64,000 nt of DNA from Pseudomonas sp. MYb185 (GTDB taxonomy: Bacteria; Pseudomonadota; Gammaproteobacteria; Pseudomonadales; Pseudomonadaceae): the NCBI RefSeq assembly GCF_002979975.1, contig NZ_PCQD01000003.1, positions 1 to 64,000 of the forward strand, written 5' to 3'. The first letter of the stretch is position 1. Each line of letters opens with the position of its first letter. The notes under the pieces were generated by a model, which ran no database searches, was not told the DNA's origin, and worked only from the letters and a program-made list of their open reading frames with translations. Positions 36,652 to 45,338 of the stretch are shown here, in pieces. A program made the translations under genes and the position numbers.

Positions 36652-37980
36652 ATGAGCTACAACGACAACAACTCTTTGACTCGGCGCCGCTTTCTACAGC
36701 TAGGCACGCTCGGTACTGGCGCCCTGCTGTTGCCGCTGTCCACCGCCAATGCGGCACCTCAGAAGTTCAGGAGCTCGGCACGTATTGTCATCGTCGGTGC
36801 CGGTGCCGCCGGGCTGGCGCTGGCCTCGCGGCTGACCGCAAGCCTCGAAGGCGCCGACATCACGCTGGTCGACGCGCGTCGGGAACACTTCTACCAACCT
36901 GGTTTCACACTGGTGGCTGCCGGTATCAAGCCAGTTGACTACCCGGTGTCACGCACTGCCGACTACGTGCCCGAGGGAGTCAGGCTGGTGGTCGAGCCGG
37001 TCGCCGAGATTGACCCGGAAAGCAACCGGGTCACCACCGAGTCGGCGCTGCGTCTGGACTATGACTTCCTGTTTGTCGCCTGTGGCATGCAACTGGATTA
37101 CGCCGCGATTGATGGCATGGATGTCCGCCGCATCGGCAGCAACGGCATGGGCAGTATCTATCACAGCCCACAGGGTGCGCATGCCACCTGGCTGGAAATG
37201 TCGCGGTTTGCCGACCGTGGCGGGGTGGCGGTGCTCCAGCGCCCGGATACCGAGATGAAGTGTGCCGGCGCGCCGCTGAAATACACCTTCATCGTCGAGG
37301 ACTACCTGACCCGGCGCGGCACCCGCGCCCATTCGCAGGTGATCTACAACTCCAACAACCAAGCGCTGTTCAGCGTGCCTATCGTCTCGGAAAAGGTGCG
37401 CATGCTGTACCGCGAGCGCAACATTCAGATGAATTACGACCGCACCCTGCAGGCCATTGATCTGGACCGGCGCATTGCCACCTTCAGCAGCCCGCAGGGT
37501 AAGGTGCAGCTGGAATATGACTTCATCAACGTCATCCCGCCGATGAAGGCCCCGGACGTGGTGCGCAACAGCCCGCTACCCTGGCAGACCGGCGCCTGGG
37601 CCAATGAGGGCTGGATGGAGGTCGATCGCGGCACCCTGCGCCATGTACGCTACCCCAACGTATTCGGCATCGGCGATATCGCCGGGGTTCCCAAAGGCAA
37701 GACCGCCGCCAGCGTCAAATGGCAGGTGCCGGTGGCCATCGAACACCTGCTGGCGGACATCAGCGACAAGCCCACTGATGCGCTGTATACCGGATATACC
37801 TCCTGCCCGCTGATCACCCGGCTGGGCCAGGCGATGCTGATCGAGTTCGACTACGAGAACAATCTGATGCCCTCGTTCCCCGGCCTTGTAGCACCGCCGG
37901 AGGAGCTGTGGGTCAGCTGGGTAATGAAGACCATGGGACTCAAACCCACTTATATCAGCATGCTGCGCGGTCGCGCCTGA
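36652..37980 (+). CDS. Sulfide:quinone oxidoreductase (Tat-exported FAD enzyme)
   Basis: 442 residues. A Tat signal (TRRRFLQLGTLGTGALLLP) precedes an FAD-binding Rossmann core (VIVGAGAAGLALASRL). Three cysteines sit where SQRs form their persulfide relay: C144 (ACGMQLDY), C204 (KCAGAPLKY) and C385 (SCPLITR). The sequence GIGDIAGVPKGKTAASVKWQ is the second FAD motif. It oxidises sulfide to sulfane sulfur and reduces quinone at the membrane. ATG 36652 follows AGGGAG with a 10-base gap; an ATG at 36619 is possible. Confidence 0.87.
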   Translation: MSYNDNNSLTRRRFLQLGTLGTGALLLPLSTANAAPQKFRSSARIVIVGAGAAGLALASRLTASLEGADITLVDARREHFYQPGFTLVAAGIKPVDYPVSRTADYVPEGVRLVVEPVAEIDPESNRVTTESALRLDYDFLFVACGMQLDYAAIDGMDVRRIGSNGMGSIYHSPQGAHATWLEMSRFADRGGVAVLQRPDTEMKCAGAPLKYTFIVEDYLTRRGTRAHSQVIYNSNNQALFSVPIVSEKVRMLYRERNIQMNYDRTLQAIDLDRRIATFSSPQGKVQLEYDFINVIPPMKAPDVVRNSPLPWQTGAWANEGWMEVDRGTLRHVRYPNVFGIGDIAGVPKGKTAASVKWQVPVAIEHLLADISDKPTDALYTGYTSCPLITRLGQAMLIEFDYENNLMPSFPGLVAPPEELWVSWVMKTMGLKPTYISMLRGRA

Positions 37981-38001
37981 GCAGCCGGAGGAGACCGAAC
38001 C

Positions 38002-38376
38002 ATGAGTGAACTCGACCCTATCGTGCTGCTGGCAGTATTTCAGGAAATGCTTGGTGCACCGCTGCTGTGGCTGCTGATCATCCTCGGCATCATCCCGCCG
38101 CTGGCATTTATCGCCCTACTGCTGCGTGAACGCCGCCTGGTAGCCAGCCGCATGTTCTACAGCCAGACGGTCGGACTGCTCGGCGGCGGGCTGGCACTGG
38201 TGCTGATGGCCAGGGTGTCCTCCTCCGGCTTCACCGACGCCGGTGGTCCGGCGGACTGGCTGCTGATCGGGCTGATCTTCGGTCTGGGACTGGTCGGTAC
38301 TACCCTGATGCTGTACAGCATTGCCGGCTGGGCGCAGGCGCTGCGTCGCGCCGGCCATCACCGCCCATCGGAGTAG
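38002..38376 (+). CDS. Small membrane protein linked to SQR
   Basis: 124 residues with three or four transmembrane helices and a short polar tail. I do not recognise it with certainty; it resembles the DUF5368-like proteins that accompany sulfide:quinone oxidoreductases. It begins 21 bases after the SQR stop with GGAGGAGA upstream, so it is co-expressed. It could anchor SQR or pass electrons to quinone; this is inference. Confidence 0.6.
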   Translation: MSELDPIVLLAVFQEMLGAPLLWLLIILGIIPPLAFIALLLRERRLVASRMFYSQTVGLLGGGLALVLMARVSSSGFTDAGGPADWLLIGLIFGLGLVGTTLMLYSIAGWAQALRRAGHHRPSE

Positions 38377-38380
38377 GCAT

Positions 38381-38676
38381 ATGTGGGATCAACGCTACGC
38401 CAGTGATGAGTTCGTCTATGGCGCCCAACCTGTTCCTAGCCGAGCATGCACAGATATTGACCAGACCGGTGCTCAGCCAGGCCCAGCTCTCGCGCAACAC
38501 CGGCGGCCCGAAGGATCCCGATATGCTGCTCGATGCAGAGAAACTCGCTGGGGGAGTTTCCCGGCTGCAAACTGCTGCTGTGCCGGGAATTGGAGCGCGA
38601 GGTGATCGAAGGCAGCCTGCATACCGGCATGGCCAGCGTGGTACAGCTGATCGCCAGAAACTGGAGATCGGAATAG
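38381..38676 (+). pseudogene. Class I SAM-dependent methyltransferase remnant, internally deleted
   Basis: ATG 38381 opens MWDQRYASDEFVYGAQP, the start of the TehB-like methyltransferase family. Then the frame shifts to NLFLAEHAQ, and from about 38500 the C-terminal end appears: GGPKDPDMLLDAEKLAGE and LEREVIEGSLHTGMASVVQLIA up to TAG 38674. The middle with the SAM-binding core is missing, and a G5 run near 38555 carries a further shift. About half the normal length remains, so the gene is dead. Confidence 0.72.
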
Positions 38677-38750
38677 TGTGACTGCAGACCGATGAGCCGG
38701 GTACCGCGCTTTCCCATTCCGCCGGCGACTTACAAACAGCATAAGACAAA

Positions 38751-38761
38751 TCTAAATTAGA
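38751..38761. promoter_or_regulatory. Palindromic operator of the sulfur cluster, site 3
   Basis: TCTAA-A-TTAGA, followed by TAG, matches site 2 exactly over 11 bases. It lies 44 bases before the persulfide dioxygenase start and ties this gene to the same regulator as the SQR and rhodanese operons. Confidence 0.65.
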
Positions 38762-38804
38762 TAGCGTTGAAAAATGCCTTATTCATATTCAGCGAGGATA
38801 CAAG

Positions 38805-39848
38805 ATGATTTTCCGGCAACTGTTCGATACCACTTCATCCACCTACACCTATCTGCTCGCTGATGAAGAACATCGTGAAGCGCTGCTGATTGACCCGGTA
38901 TTCAGCCAGGCGGGACGCGACCTGGCATTGATCAACGAACTCGGGCTGAAACTGGTCTTGGTGGTCGACACCCATGCCCACGCCGACCATGTCACTGCGG
39001 CCTGGCTGCTGAAGCAGAAAACCGGATGCCGCATTGCCTCGGCCAGGGCCATAGGCGCTGAGCATGTTGACCAGCCATTGGATGATGGCCAGAGCTTCGG
39101 CGTCGCCGGCATCTCCCTGCTTGCCATTGCCACCCCCGGGCACACCAACGGCTGCATGAGCTACAGGCTGGATGACCCATCAATGGTGTTCACCGGTGAT
39201 GCGCTGCTGATCCGCGGCTGTGGCCGCAGTGACTTCCAGCAGGGCAGTGCCGAGAAGCTGTATCACTCTCTTACCCAGAAGCTGTTCATGCTACCGGATA
39301 CCTGCCTGGTCTATCCTGGCCACGATTACCAAGGCCGCACCGTGAGCAGCATCGGTGAAGAAAAGGCCTTCAATGTGCGAGTGGGTAATGGAGCGAGCGA
39401 GACTGACTTCATCGAGTTCATGCATGCCATGCGCCTGCCCCATCCGAAGCTGATTGACGAAGCGGTACCGGCCAACATGCGCAGCGGCTGCCCGGAGGAC
39501 GGCAAAGTCCCTGCCGTTCCCGACTGGGCGGACATCCGCATGACCTACGGCGGCGTGCCGGAGATCGATGCCGATTGGCTGCAACATCACCTGGACAGAG
39601 TCACCGTGCTGGATGTGCGCTTGAATGAAGAAGCGACCGACTGCAGTCTCTCCAGCAAGCTGGTGGATATCCATATTCCTCTCGACCAGCTGCGTGAGCG
39701 AACGGCGGAAGTGCCCAGCGACATGCCGGTGGTTACCCTGTGTCGCTCAGGCCGCCGCTCGGCATTGGCGGTGACCATTCTGCAGGAAACCGGTTTTGAC
39801 CGGGTCGCCAGCCTGAGTCATGGACTCATGGGCCTGACCCAGGCTTGA
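38805..39848 (+). CDS. Persulfide dioxygenase-rhodanese fusion
   Basis: 347 residues. The N-terminal 240 are an ETHE1-like metallo-beta-lactamase fold: H57-x-H59-x-D61-H62, TPGHTNGC and RGCGRSDFQQG, the mark of persulfide dioxygenases. The last 90 form a rhodanese domain with active Cys313 in LCRSGRRS. It oxidises glutathione persulfide to sulfite and can transfer a further sulfur to give thiosulfate. With SQR it completes sulfide detoxification. Preceded by a copy of the operator palindrome. Confidence 0.9.
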   Translation: MIFRQLFDTTSSTYTYLLADEEHREALLIDPVFSQAGRDLALINELGLKLVLVVDTHAHADHVTAAWLLKQKTGCRIASARAIGAEHVDQPLDDGQSFGVAGISLLAIATPGHTNGCMSYRLDDPSMVFTGDALLIRGCGRSDFQQGSAEKLYHSLTQKLFMLPDTCLVYPGHDYQGRTVSSIGEEKAFNVRVGNGASETDFIEFMHAMRLPHPKLIDEAVPANMRSGCPEDGKVPAVPDWADIRMTYGGVPEIDADWLQHHLDRVTVLDVRLNEEATDCSLSSKLVDIHIPLDQLRERTAEVPSDMPVVTLCRSGRRSALAVTILQETGFDRVASLSHGLMGLTQA

Positions 39849-39855
39849 AGGTTCG

Positions 39856-40311
39856 ATGACAACTGATCGCCTGTCCCGCAGTCTACCCTGCACCCACTGG
39901 CTGCGACGCTACAACCGCAGCCTCTCCGGTCAGGATGCAATGACGGTAATCATCGTGCCCCTGATGCTGATCCCCCAGAGCCTGGCCTACGCCATGCTCC
40001 GGGCTCTATACCAGCATGCTGCCCCTGCTGCAGTATGCCCTGTTCGGCACCAGCAGTACCCTGACGCCGGTGTCAGCGTGGTGGACAATGTTCCTGCCGG
40101 CCATATGCGAACGGCTGCGGGATGAGCATATCCAGCTACACCTGTCAGAAGTGAAGAGGCCGGTGATGGATCAGCTGCGCCGCTCACAGTTTCTCGACAG
40201 CTTGGGGGGCAGGTTTTCCTCAGCAAGTATGAAGCGCTGCTGGCGCTGGATCCGCAGACGACCCGACTGGCTCAGGACAATAAGATCGCCGCGCCCAACA
40301 AACCGGTGTAA
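39856..40311 (+). pseudogene. SulP-family anion transporter remnant
   Basis: The first 45 codons read as a SulP N terminus (LRRYNRSLSGQDAMTVIIVPLMLIPQSLAYAML). Then a deletion and shift lead to SMLPLLQYALFGTSSTL, and the rest is only a STAS-like C terminus (IQLHLSEVKRPVMDQLRRSQFLDSLGG, then after a G-run shift VFLSKYEALLALDP) ending at TAA 40309. Most of the transport core, over 1 kb in a full gene, is gone. Intact SulP genes often accompany sulfide-oxidation sets, so this was probably a sulfur-anion exporter. Confidence 0.75.
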
Positions 40312-40398
40312 AGATAACCATGGCAGGCAAGTCAAGCTGCTCCCAGCGACAGGCGCAACGCAGGTTCAGCACACCTTTCAGCGATACGTGGAACGAAA

Positions 40399-40995
40399 TC
40401 AGTCAGCCAGCAGCTGCGACAGGCGCTGGCGGCGCTCGGCAAAGGCGCCATTGACCGTATCTATTTCCTTGCGGTTGCTGGTGATCTGACGCTGCAGGCG
40501 GCGCTGTTCCGACTCGATCTCCTGCAATTGCTGCAGCAACTGCCGGTCCACCTCGCGGCCGGCACGCTCCTGCGCGGCGGCGCGACTCTGCAGATCATCG
40601 CGCTGGGCCTGCAGGGTCAGCAGGCCGGCGTCGGCGGTGGCGATCAGGTTCTCGATCTGCTGGATCTGCCGGCCATGGGCGCGGTCCAGATCCGCCAGGC
40701 TGGAATACAGACGCAGCAGGGTTTCATCGGCACTGTTGCGGCGCCGCTGTTCGAGCTCGGCGGCACGCGCTGCCTCCAGCTCCTCGCGGGTCGGCGCGGC
40801 CGGCACCACCTGCTTGACCCGGCCATCGCTGTCCAGCACCTCATAGCCGCGGCTGACATACTGCGGCGGTACGCTACGGTCCAGCACCGTGACGCCCTTG
40901 TCATTGATATAGCGATACAGCTCGGAAGCGTCAGCACCAATAGCCACACCACCGAGCAGCATTGCCAATGCCTGGTATCCAATCCTTTTCTGCAT
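40399..40995 (-). CDS. Exported DUF4124 protein with coiled coil
   Basis: 198 residues: signal peptide (about 1-23), a DUF4124 motif (SELYRYINDKGVTVLDRSVPPQ) and a long charged coiled coil from about residue 70 to the end. The role is unknown; DUF4124 proteins are periplasmic and often cell-envelope related. It follows pyrE on the same strand with a 39-base gap. Confidence 0.75.
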   Translation of the reverse strand: MQKRIGYQALAMLLGGVAIGADASELYRYINDKGVTVLDRSVPPQYVSRGYEVLDSDGRVKQVVPAAPTREELEAARAAELEQRRRNSADETLLRLYSSLADLDRAHGRQIQQIENLIATADAGLLTLQAQRDDLQSRAAAQERAGREVDRQLLQQLQEIESEQRRLQRQITSNRKEIDTVNGAFAERRQRLSQLLAD

Positions 40996-41034
40996 AACGG
41001 GACCACCCTGTCCTGACTGTTGACGGCCTCCCGA

Positions 41035-41679
41035 TCAGATGCCGTACTGCTCGCGATACGCCTGCACCGCAGGCAGATGTTTGCGCAGTTGCGCATCATC
41101 CTCAAGGAAGGCCAGGATCTGCGTCAGCGAGACGATGCTGACGACCGGGATGCCGAAATCACGCTCGACTTCCTGGATCGCCGACAGCTCACCCTTGCCG
41201 CGCTCCTGCCGATCCAGCGCCACCATCACCGCCGCCGCTTCGGCCCCGGCGGCCTGGATGATCTGCATCACCTCGCGGATCGCGGTACCGGCGGTGATCA
41301 CGTCATCGACGATCACCACCCGACCCTCCAGCGGCGCCCCGACCAGCGAACCACCTTCACCATGGTCCTTGGCCTCCTTGCGATTGAAGCAGTATGGCAG
41401 ATCGACATCAAAGCTGTCAGCCAGGGAAACAGCGGTAGCGGCTGCCAGCGGGATGCCCTTGTAGGCCGGGCCGAAGAGCATGTCGACGTCCTTCGGGCCG
41501 CTGTGAATCAGCGCCTGGGCATAGTAGCGTCCCAGCCGAGCCAGCGCGCTGCCGGTATTGAACAGGCCGGCGTTGAAGAAGTAGGGACTGGTGCGACCCG
41601 ACTTGAGGGTAAACTCGCCAAAGCGCAACACGTTCCGGTCCAGCGCAAACCGAATGAATTCCCACTGATATTCGTGCAT
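41035..41679 (-). CDS. pyrE: Orotate phosphoribosyltransferase
   Basis: 214 residues. The PRPP-binding loop is [14 protein letters not shown]; the substrate region [15 protein letters not shown] and the flexible loop [13 protein letters not shown] are clear. It makes orotidine 5'-phosphate in pyrimidine synthesis. Divergent from crc with 73 bases between them, exactly as in other Pseudomonas. Confidence 0.97.
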   Translation of the reverse strand: MHEYQWEFIRFALDRNVLRFGEFTLKSGRTSPYFFNAGLFNTGSALARLGRYYAQALIHSGPKDVDMLFGPAYKGIPLAAATAVSLADSFDVDLPYCFNRKEAKDHGEGGSLVGAPLEGRVVIVDDVITAGTAIREVMQIIQAAGAEAAAVMVALDRQERGKGELSAIQEVERDFGIPVVSIVSLTQILAFLEDDAQLRKHLPAVQAYREQYGI

Positions 41680-41752
41680 CTATTACCCTCGTCGTTAACA
41701 AAAACCGCTTCAGCTCGGGTATCATACACGCACGTTTTTGAGGGAGCCATGT

Positions 41753-42532
41753 ATGCGAATCATCAGTCTGAATGTCAACGGTGTCGAGGCCGCTGCGGCC
41801 CGGGGGCTGTTTGACTGGCTGCGCACGCAGGATGCGGACGTCATCTGCCTTCAGGACATACGTGTTACCGCTCCCGAGCTGGAACAGGACCCCTATTGGA
41901 TCGAAGGCTACTGGCAATACTGCTTCGAAGCCGAAGTGCCCAGCCAGGGCGGCGTGGCCATCTATACCAAAACCGCGCCCAAGGCCATCATCATGGGCCT
42001 GGGCTTCGAGCTGGCCGATCGTTATGGTCGCTATATCCAGGCGGATTTCGACAAGGTCAGCATCGGTTGCCTGCTGCTGCCATCGGGTCGCGACGGTGAC
42101 GTCAGTCTGAACCAGAAATTCAAGTTCATGAACGACTTCACCACCTACCTGCACAAGCAGCGCCGCAAGCGCCGCGAGTTCATCTATTGCGGCTCGCTGC
42201 ACACCGCACACCTGAAGCTGGACGTGAAGAACTGGCGCGACTGCCAGCACCAGCCGGGCTTCATGGCACCAGAGCGGGCGTGGATGGATGAGATCTTCGG
42301 CAGCCTCGGCTATGTCGATGCCCTGCGTGAAGTCACCCGCGAATCGGACCTGTACAGCTGGTGGCCCGACAGCGAACAGGCCCAGGATCTGAACCTGGGG
42401 CTGCGCTTCGACTATCAGATTCTCACTCCCGGCCTGCGGCGCTTCGTCAAACACGCCAGCATCCCGCGCAAGGTGCGCTTCTCCGAGCACGCTCCGGTGA
42501 TCATCGACTACGATTGGGTGCTGAGCATCTGA
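41753..42532 (+). CDS. crc: Catabolite repression control protein Crc
   Basis: 259 residues, the same length as P. aeruginosa Crc. The fold is that of exonuclease III (MRIISLNVNGVEAAAARGLFDWL, CLQDIRV, SLHTAHLKLDVKN, RFDYQILTPGL), but Crc lacks nuclease activity and instead works with Hfq on A-rich target mRNAs to repress catabolic genes. ATG 41753 has GAGGGA 8 bases upstream. Pairing with divergent pyrE supports Crc rather than a repair enzyme. Confidence 0.95.
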   Translation: MRIISLNVNGVEAAAARGLFDWLRTQDADVICLQDIRVTAPELEQDPYWIEGYWQYCFEAEVPSQGGVAIYTKTAPKAIIMGLGFELADRYGRYIQADFDKVSIGCLLLPSGRDGDVSLNQKFKFMNDFTTYLHKQRRKRREFIYCGSLHTAHLKLDVKNWRDCQHQPGFMAPERAWMDEIFGSLGYVDALREVTRESDLYSWWPDSEQAQDLNLGLRFDYQILTPGLRRFVKHASIPRKVRFSEHAPVIIDYDWVLSI

Positions 42533-42541
42533 CGCCGTATT

Positions 42542-42573
42542 GTCGCGGCGGCCCCTGCTTGCCGCCGCGATTC
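42542..42573 (+). terminator. Hairpin after crc
   Basis: TCGCGGCGGC ... GCCGCCGCGA forms a perfect 10-bp stem with an 8-base loop, starting 10 bases after the crc stop. Only a short TT follows, so termination may be factor-assisted. Confidence 0.55.
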
Positions 42574-42718
42574 CCTGCCCCTGATTCTCCGGCGTTCTTG
42601 ATAGCGATCAAATACTGATCACCCCTTGCCGTGCTAAATTGAACCGTACTTGATAACACCCATTCCTATATGAACAGCCTGCCCGCCCTGCCGGTGCGGC
42701 ATTCCCGTGGAAACGCCT

Positions 42719-43873
42719 ATGTCCAACTCCCCGAAACAGGATTGGGCTCCCCAATCCGACGCCGTATTGCGTGACCAGCGCGCCGCCTACGACCATATGC
42801 GCGAACAATGCCCGGTCGCCTACAGCGACTATGCCCAGTGGAGCCTGTTCCGCCACGCCGATGTCAGCCGCGTCCTGCTCGATCACCACAGCTTCAGCAA
42901 CCGGGTGTCCCGGCATATTTCCGTACCCAATGGCATGGACCCGCCGCAGCACACCGCCTACCGCGCCATTATCGAGCCCTATTTCAGCGCCGAGCGCATG
43001 GCGCTGTTCGAGCCGGTATGCCGGGAGATCGCCGAGGATCTGGCAACCACCGCCCTGCACCGCGATCAGATCGAACTGATGGCCGAGTTCGCCCAGCCTT
43101 TCGCCCTGCGCATCCAGTGTGCCTTCATGGGCTGGCCACTGACCCTGCAGGAGCCGCTGATCGACTGGGCCAGGCGCAACAACCAGGCCACCCTGCTGCG
43201 CGACCGCACCTTGCTGGGCACGCTGGCGGCCGAGTTCGAGGCCTTGATCGCCGAATTGCTGGCCGTCCGCCGAGGGGCCGACGCCACCCCCGGGGATGAC
43301 CTGACCAGTGCTCTTCTGCATGAGCGAATCAATGGTCGACCACTGAATGATCAGGAGATCACCAGCATCCTGCGCAACTGGACGGTCGGTGAAATCGGCA
43401 CCATCGCCGCCTCGGTGGGCATCCTCGCGCAGTTCCTGGCAGCCCACCCCAACGTGCAGCAGCAGTTGCGCAGCGACCCCGGGCTGCTGTGGCAGGCCAA
43501 TGATGAAATACTGCGCATCCACGGGCCGCTGGTGGATAACCGCCGGCGCACGACCTGCCCAGTGCAGATCGGCGGGCGCCAGATCGCTGCCGAGCAGCGC
43601 ATCACTCTCAACTGGATCGCCGCCAATCGCGACCCGCAGGTGTTTCCCGAGCCGGATACCTTCTCGCTGGAGCGCGACCCGGCACAGAACCTGCTGTATG
43701 GCGCAGGCATCCATGTCTGCCCCGGCGCGCCCCTGGCCCGCATGGAACTGGTGATCGTCATGCGCAGCCTGCTGCAGCACAGCCGCAAGCTCAGCTTGCT
43801 TACCGAACAACCCGCCACTCTGGCGATCTATCCTTCCAGCGGCTACACCAGCCTGCCACTGCGCCTGCGCTGA
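42719..43873 (+). CDS. Cytochrome P450
   Basis: 384 residues, soluble bacterial P450. The heme loop is YGAGIHVCPGAPLAR with thiolate Cys334, and the ExxR pair is present (NDEILRIHGP, near residue 262). In the I helix, the expected Gly-x-Asp/Glu-Thr proton-relay reads G224-E-I-G-T228, so the acid next to the conserved Thr is replaced by Gly. No ferredoxin or reductase gene is beside it. The substrate is unknown. ATG 42719 has GGAAA upstream; a GTG at 42707 is also in frame. Confidence 0.88.
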   Translation: MSNSPKQDWAPQSDAVLRDQRAAYDHMREQCPVAYSDYAQWSLFRHADVSRVLLDHHSFSNRVSRHISVPNGMDPPQHTAYRAIIEPYFSAERMALFEPVCREIAEDLATTALHRDQIELMAEFAQPFALRIQCAFMGWPLTLQEPLIDWARRNNQATLLRDRTLLGTLAAEFEALIAELLAVRRGADATPGDDLTSALLHERINGRPLNDQEITSILRNWTVGEIGTIAASVGILAQFLAAHPNVQQQLRSDPGLLWQANDEILRIHGPLVDNRRRTTCPVQIGGRQIAAEQRITLNWIAANRDPQVFPEPDTFSLERDPAQNLLYGAGIHVCPGAPLARMELVIVMRSLLQHSRKLSLLTEQPATLAIYPSSGYTSLPLRLR

Positions 43874-43880
43874 CGCCCCA

Positions 43881-43985
43881 TGGATTGCCATGCCCTTCGG
43901 GCTCGCAATGACGGATGAGAAGACCTGGGCAATGGACACCTCACTCCTCCCGTCATTGCGAACCGCAAAGCGGTGAAGCAATCCA
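43881..43985. repeat. Nested inverted repeat of about 105 bp
   Basis: TGGATTGC at 43881 pairs with GCAATCCA at 43978, and CGCAATGACGG at 43904 pairs with CCGTCATTGCG at 43950. The two nested arms make a long stem. Elements of this CGTCATTGCG type are widely dispersed in bacterial genomes as non-autonomous repeats. Confidence 0.65.
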
Positions 43986-44081
43986 CCTGGCACGGAGTAA
44001 CCAGCCGTAGAAGCCACCGCCCGACCATTATCTACCCCTACAGGGGGGCGACAATGGTGGCACGGAGGCGTATGATAGCGA

Positions 44082-44110
44082 CTGATATCGCTTCCCATTA
44101 TCATAACAAT
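44082..44110. promoter_or_regulatory. Fur-box-like site upstream of the iron permease
   Basis: A stretch with GATATCGC and CATTATCATAACAATT shows only a partial match to the 19-bp Fur consensus, but it lies upstream of FecCD-type genes with a clearer box nearby. It probably gives iron-responsive repression. Confidence 0.4.
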
Positions 44111-44300
44111 TCCACCACCGGTCACCGGGCCTGCAGGCGTTGCGCCGCATCCTCCAGCACCGGCACTGCGATCCAAAACCAAGCGGGCCGACGCCTCCCC
44201 TTCGCCTCTGACACTCCCGGGGCCCGGCCAGCTTTCTGACAATCAGTGATGCAGCCAGCACCGGCTTGATCGGTGCGGTTGAGGATGCAATTACAGAGCA

Positions 44301-45338
44301 ATGGCAAAATCCGCGATCAACCTGCCTACCTATCAGTGGACCGTCCTGGCTGGTGGTACGGCGTTCCTCCTGGTCCTGCTCATGTTGTCCATGACCACCG
44401 GCGCCGGGGTCTACGGGGCAACAGAGGTTCTGGGCTATCTGCACGGCGACCCGACCAGGCTGGCCGATGACAAGCTGGCCATGGTGATCAACACCCTGCG
44501 CCTGCCGCGCACCCTGGCCGCGCTGGTGGTCGGCGCCAGCCTGGCGGTCGCCGCTACCCTGCTGCAGAGCGCCACGCGCAATCCGCTGGCCGAGCCGGGC
44601 CTGCTCGGCGTCAATGCCGGGGCGGTAATGGGGCTGGTGCTGGGGCTGATCTTCTTCGGTGTCGAGTCGACCTGGGGTTATCTGGTCTGGGCCAGCGCCG
44701 GCGCCCTGCTCGGCAACCTGGTGGTGCTGGGCATCGGCCTGATGCTGGGCCAGGCCAGCCCGCTGAAACTGATCCTCGCCGGGGTGGCGCTCAGCGCCGT
44801 ATTCGGCGGTATCTCCAACTATCTGCTGCTGGCCAACCAGACCGCACTGGAGCAGTTCCGCTTCTGGAACCTGGGGTCGCTGTCGGCCTCGGAGCTGGAT
44901 GCCGTCGGCGCGATCACCCCGGTGGTGCTGGTCGCCCTGGCCCTGGCGGTCATGCTCTGTCGGCAATTGACGCTGATGCAGATGGGCGACGCCCAGGCCA
45001 AGGCGCTGGGTATCCAGACCACCCGGGTGCGCATCGGCGTACTGGTAGCCTCCACCCTGTTCACCGCCTGCGCCATTTCGATCGCCGGCCCGATCGGCTT
45101 TATCGGCTTTCTGGCCGCCTACTGCGGTCGCCTGGTCGAGCCGGTGGCACTGATCAAGCAGATGCTGTTCTCCGCACTGTTCGGCATTCTGTTTCTGCTG
45201 GGTGCAGATATTCTGGCACGCTGGGCAATCCAGCCCTACGAGATGCCGGTCGGTACGCTGCTGGCGGTGATCGGCGCGCCGGCCCTGATCGCCATCGTGC
45301 TGCGCGGCGGCTTCCGTTCCCTGCTGTCGGTGAAATGA
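44301..45338 (+). CDS. Iron-siderophore ABC transporter permease (FecCD family), first
   Basis: 345 residues with about nine helices. The FecCD marks include LRLPRTLAALVVGASLAVAATLLQSATRNPLAEPGLLGVNAGA and the C-terminal VGTLLAVIGAPALIAIVLR. It forms a heterodimeric channel with the next gene. Stop overlaps the next start by four bases. Together with the ATPase and binding protein it imports a ferric siderophore; which one is not told by sequence. Confidence 0.9.
   Translation: MAKSAINLPTYQWTVLAGGTAFLLVLLMLSMTTGAGVYGATEVLGYLHGDPTRLADDKLAMVINTLRLPRTLAALVVGASLAVAATLLQSATRNPLAEPGLLGVNAGAVMGLVLGLIFFGVESTWGYLVWASAGALLGNLVVLGIGLMLGQASPLKLILAGVALSAVFGGISNYLLLANQTALEQFRFWNLGSLSASELDAVGAITPVVLVALALAVMLCRQLTLMQMGDAQAKALGIQTTRVRIGVLVASTLFTACAISIAGPIGFIGFLAAYCGRLVEPVALIKQMLFSALFGILFLLGADILARWAIQPYEMPVGTLLAVIGAPALIAIVLRGGFRSLLSVK

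Larger units (their letters stand above)
43874..44300. other. Intergenic region before the iron ABC operon
   Basis: About 430 bases. The left part is a nested inverted repeat, and the right part (44082-44110) carries a Fur-like site; both are listed. I see no gene in it. Confidence 0.6.
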
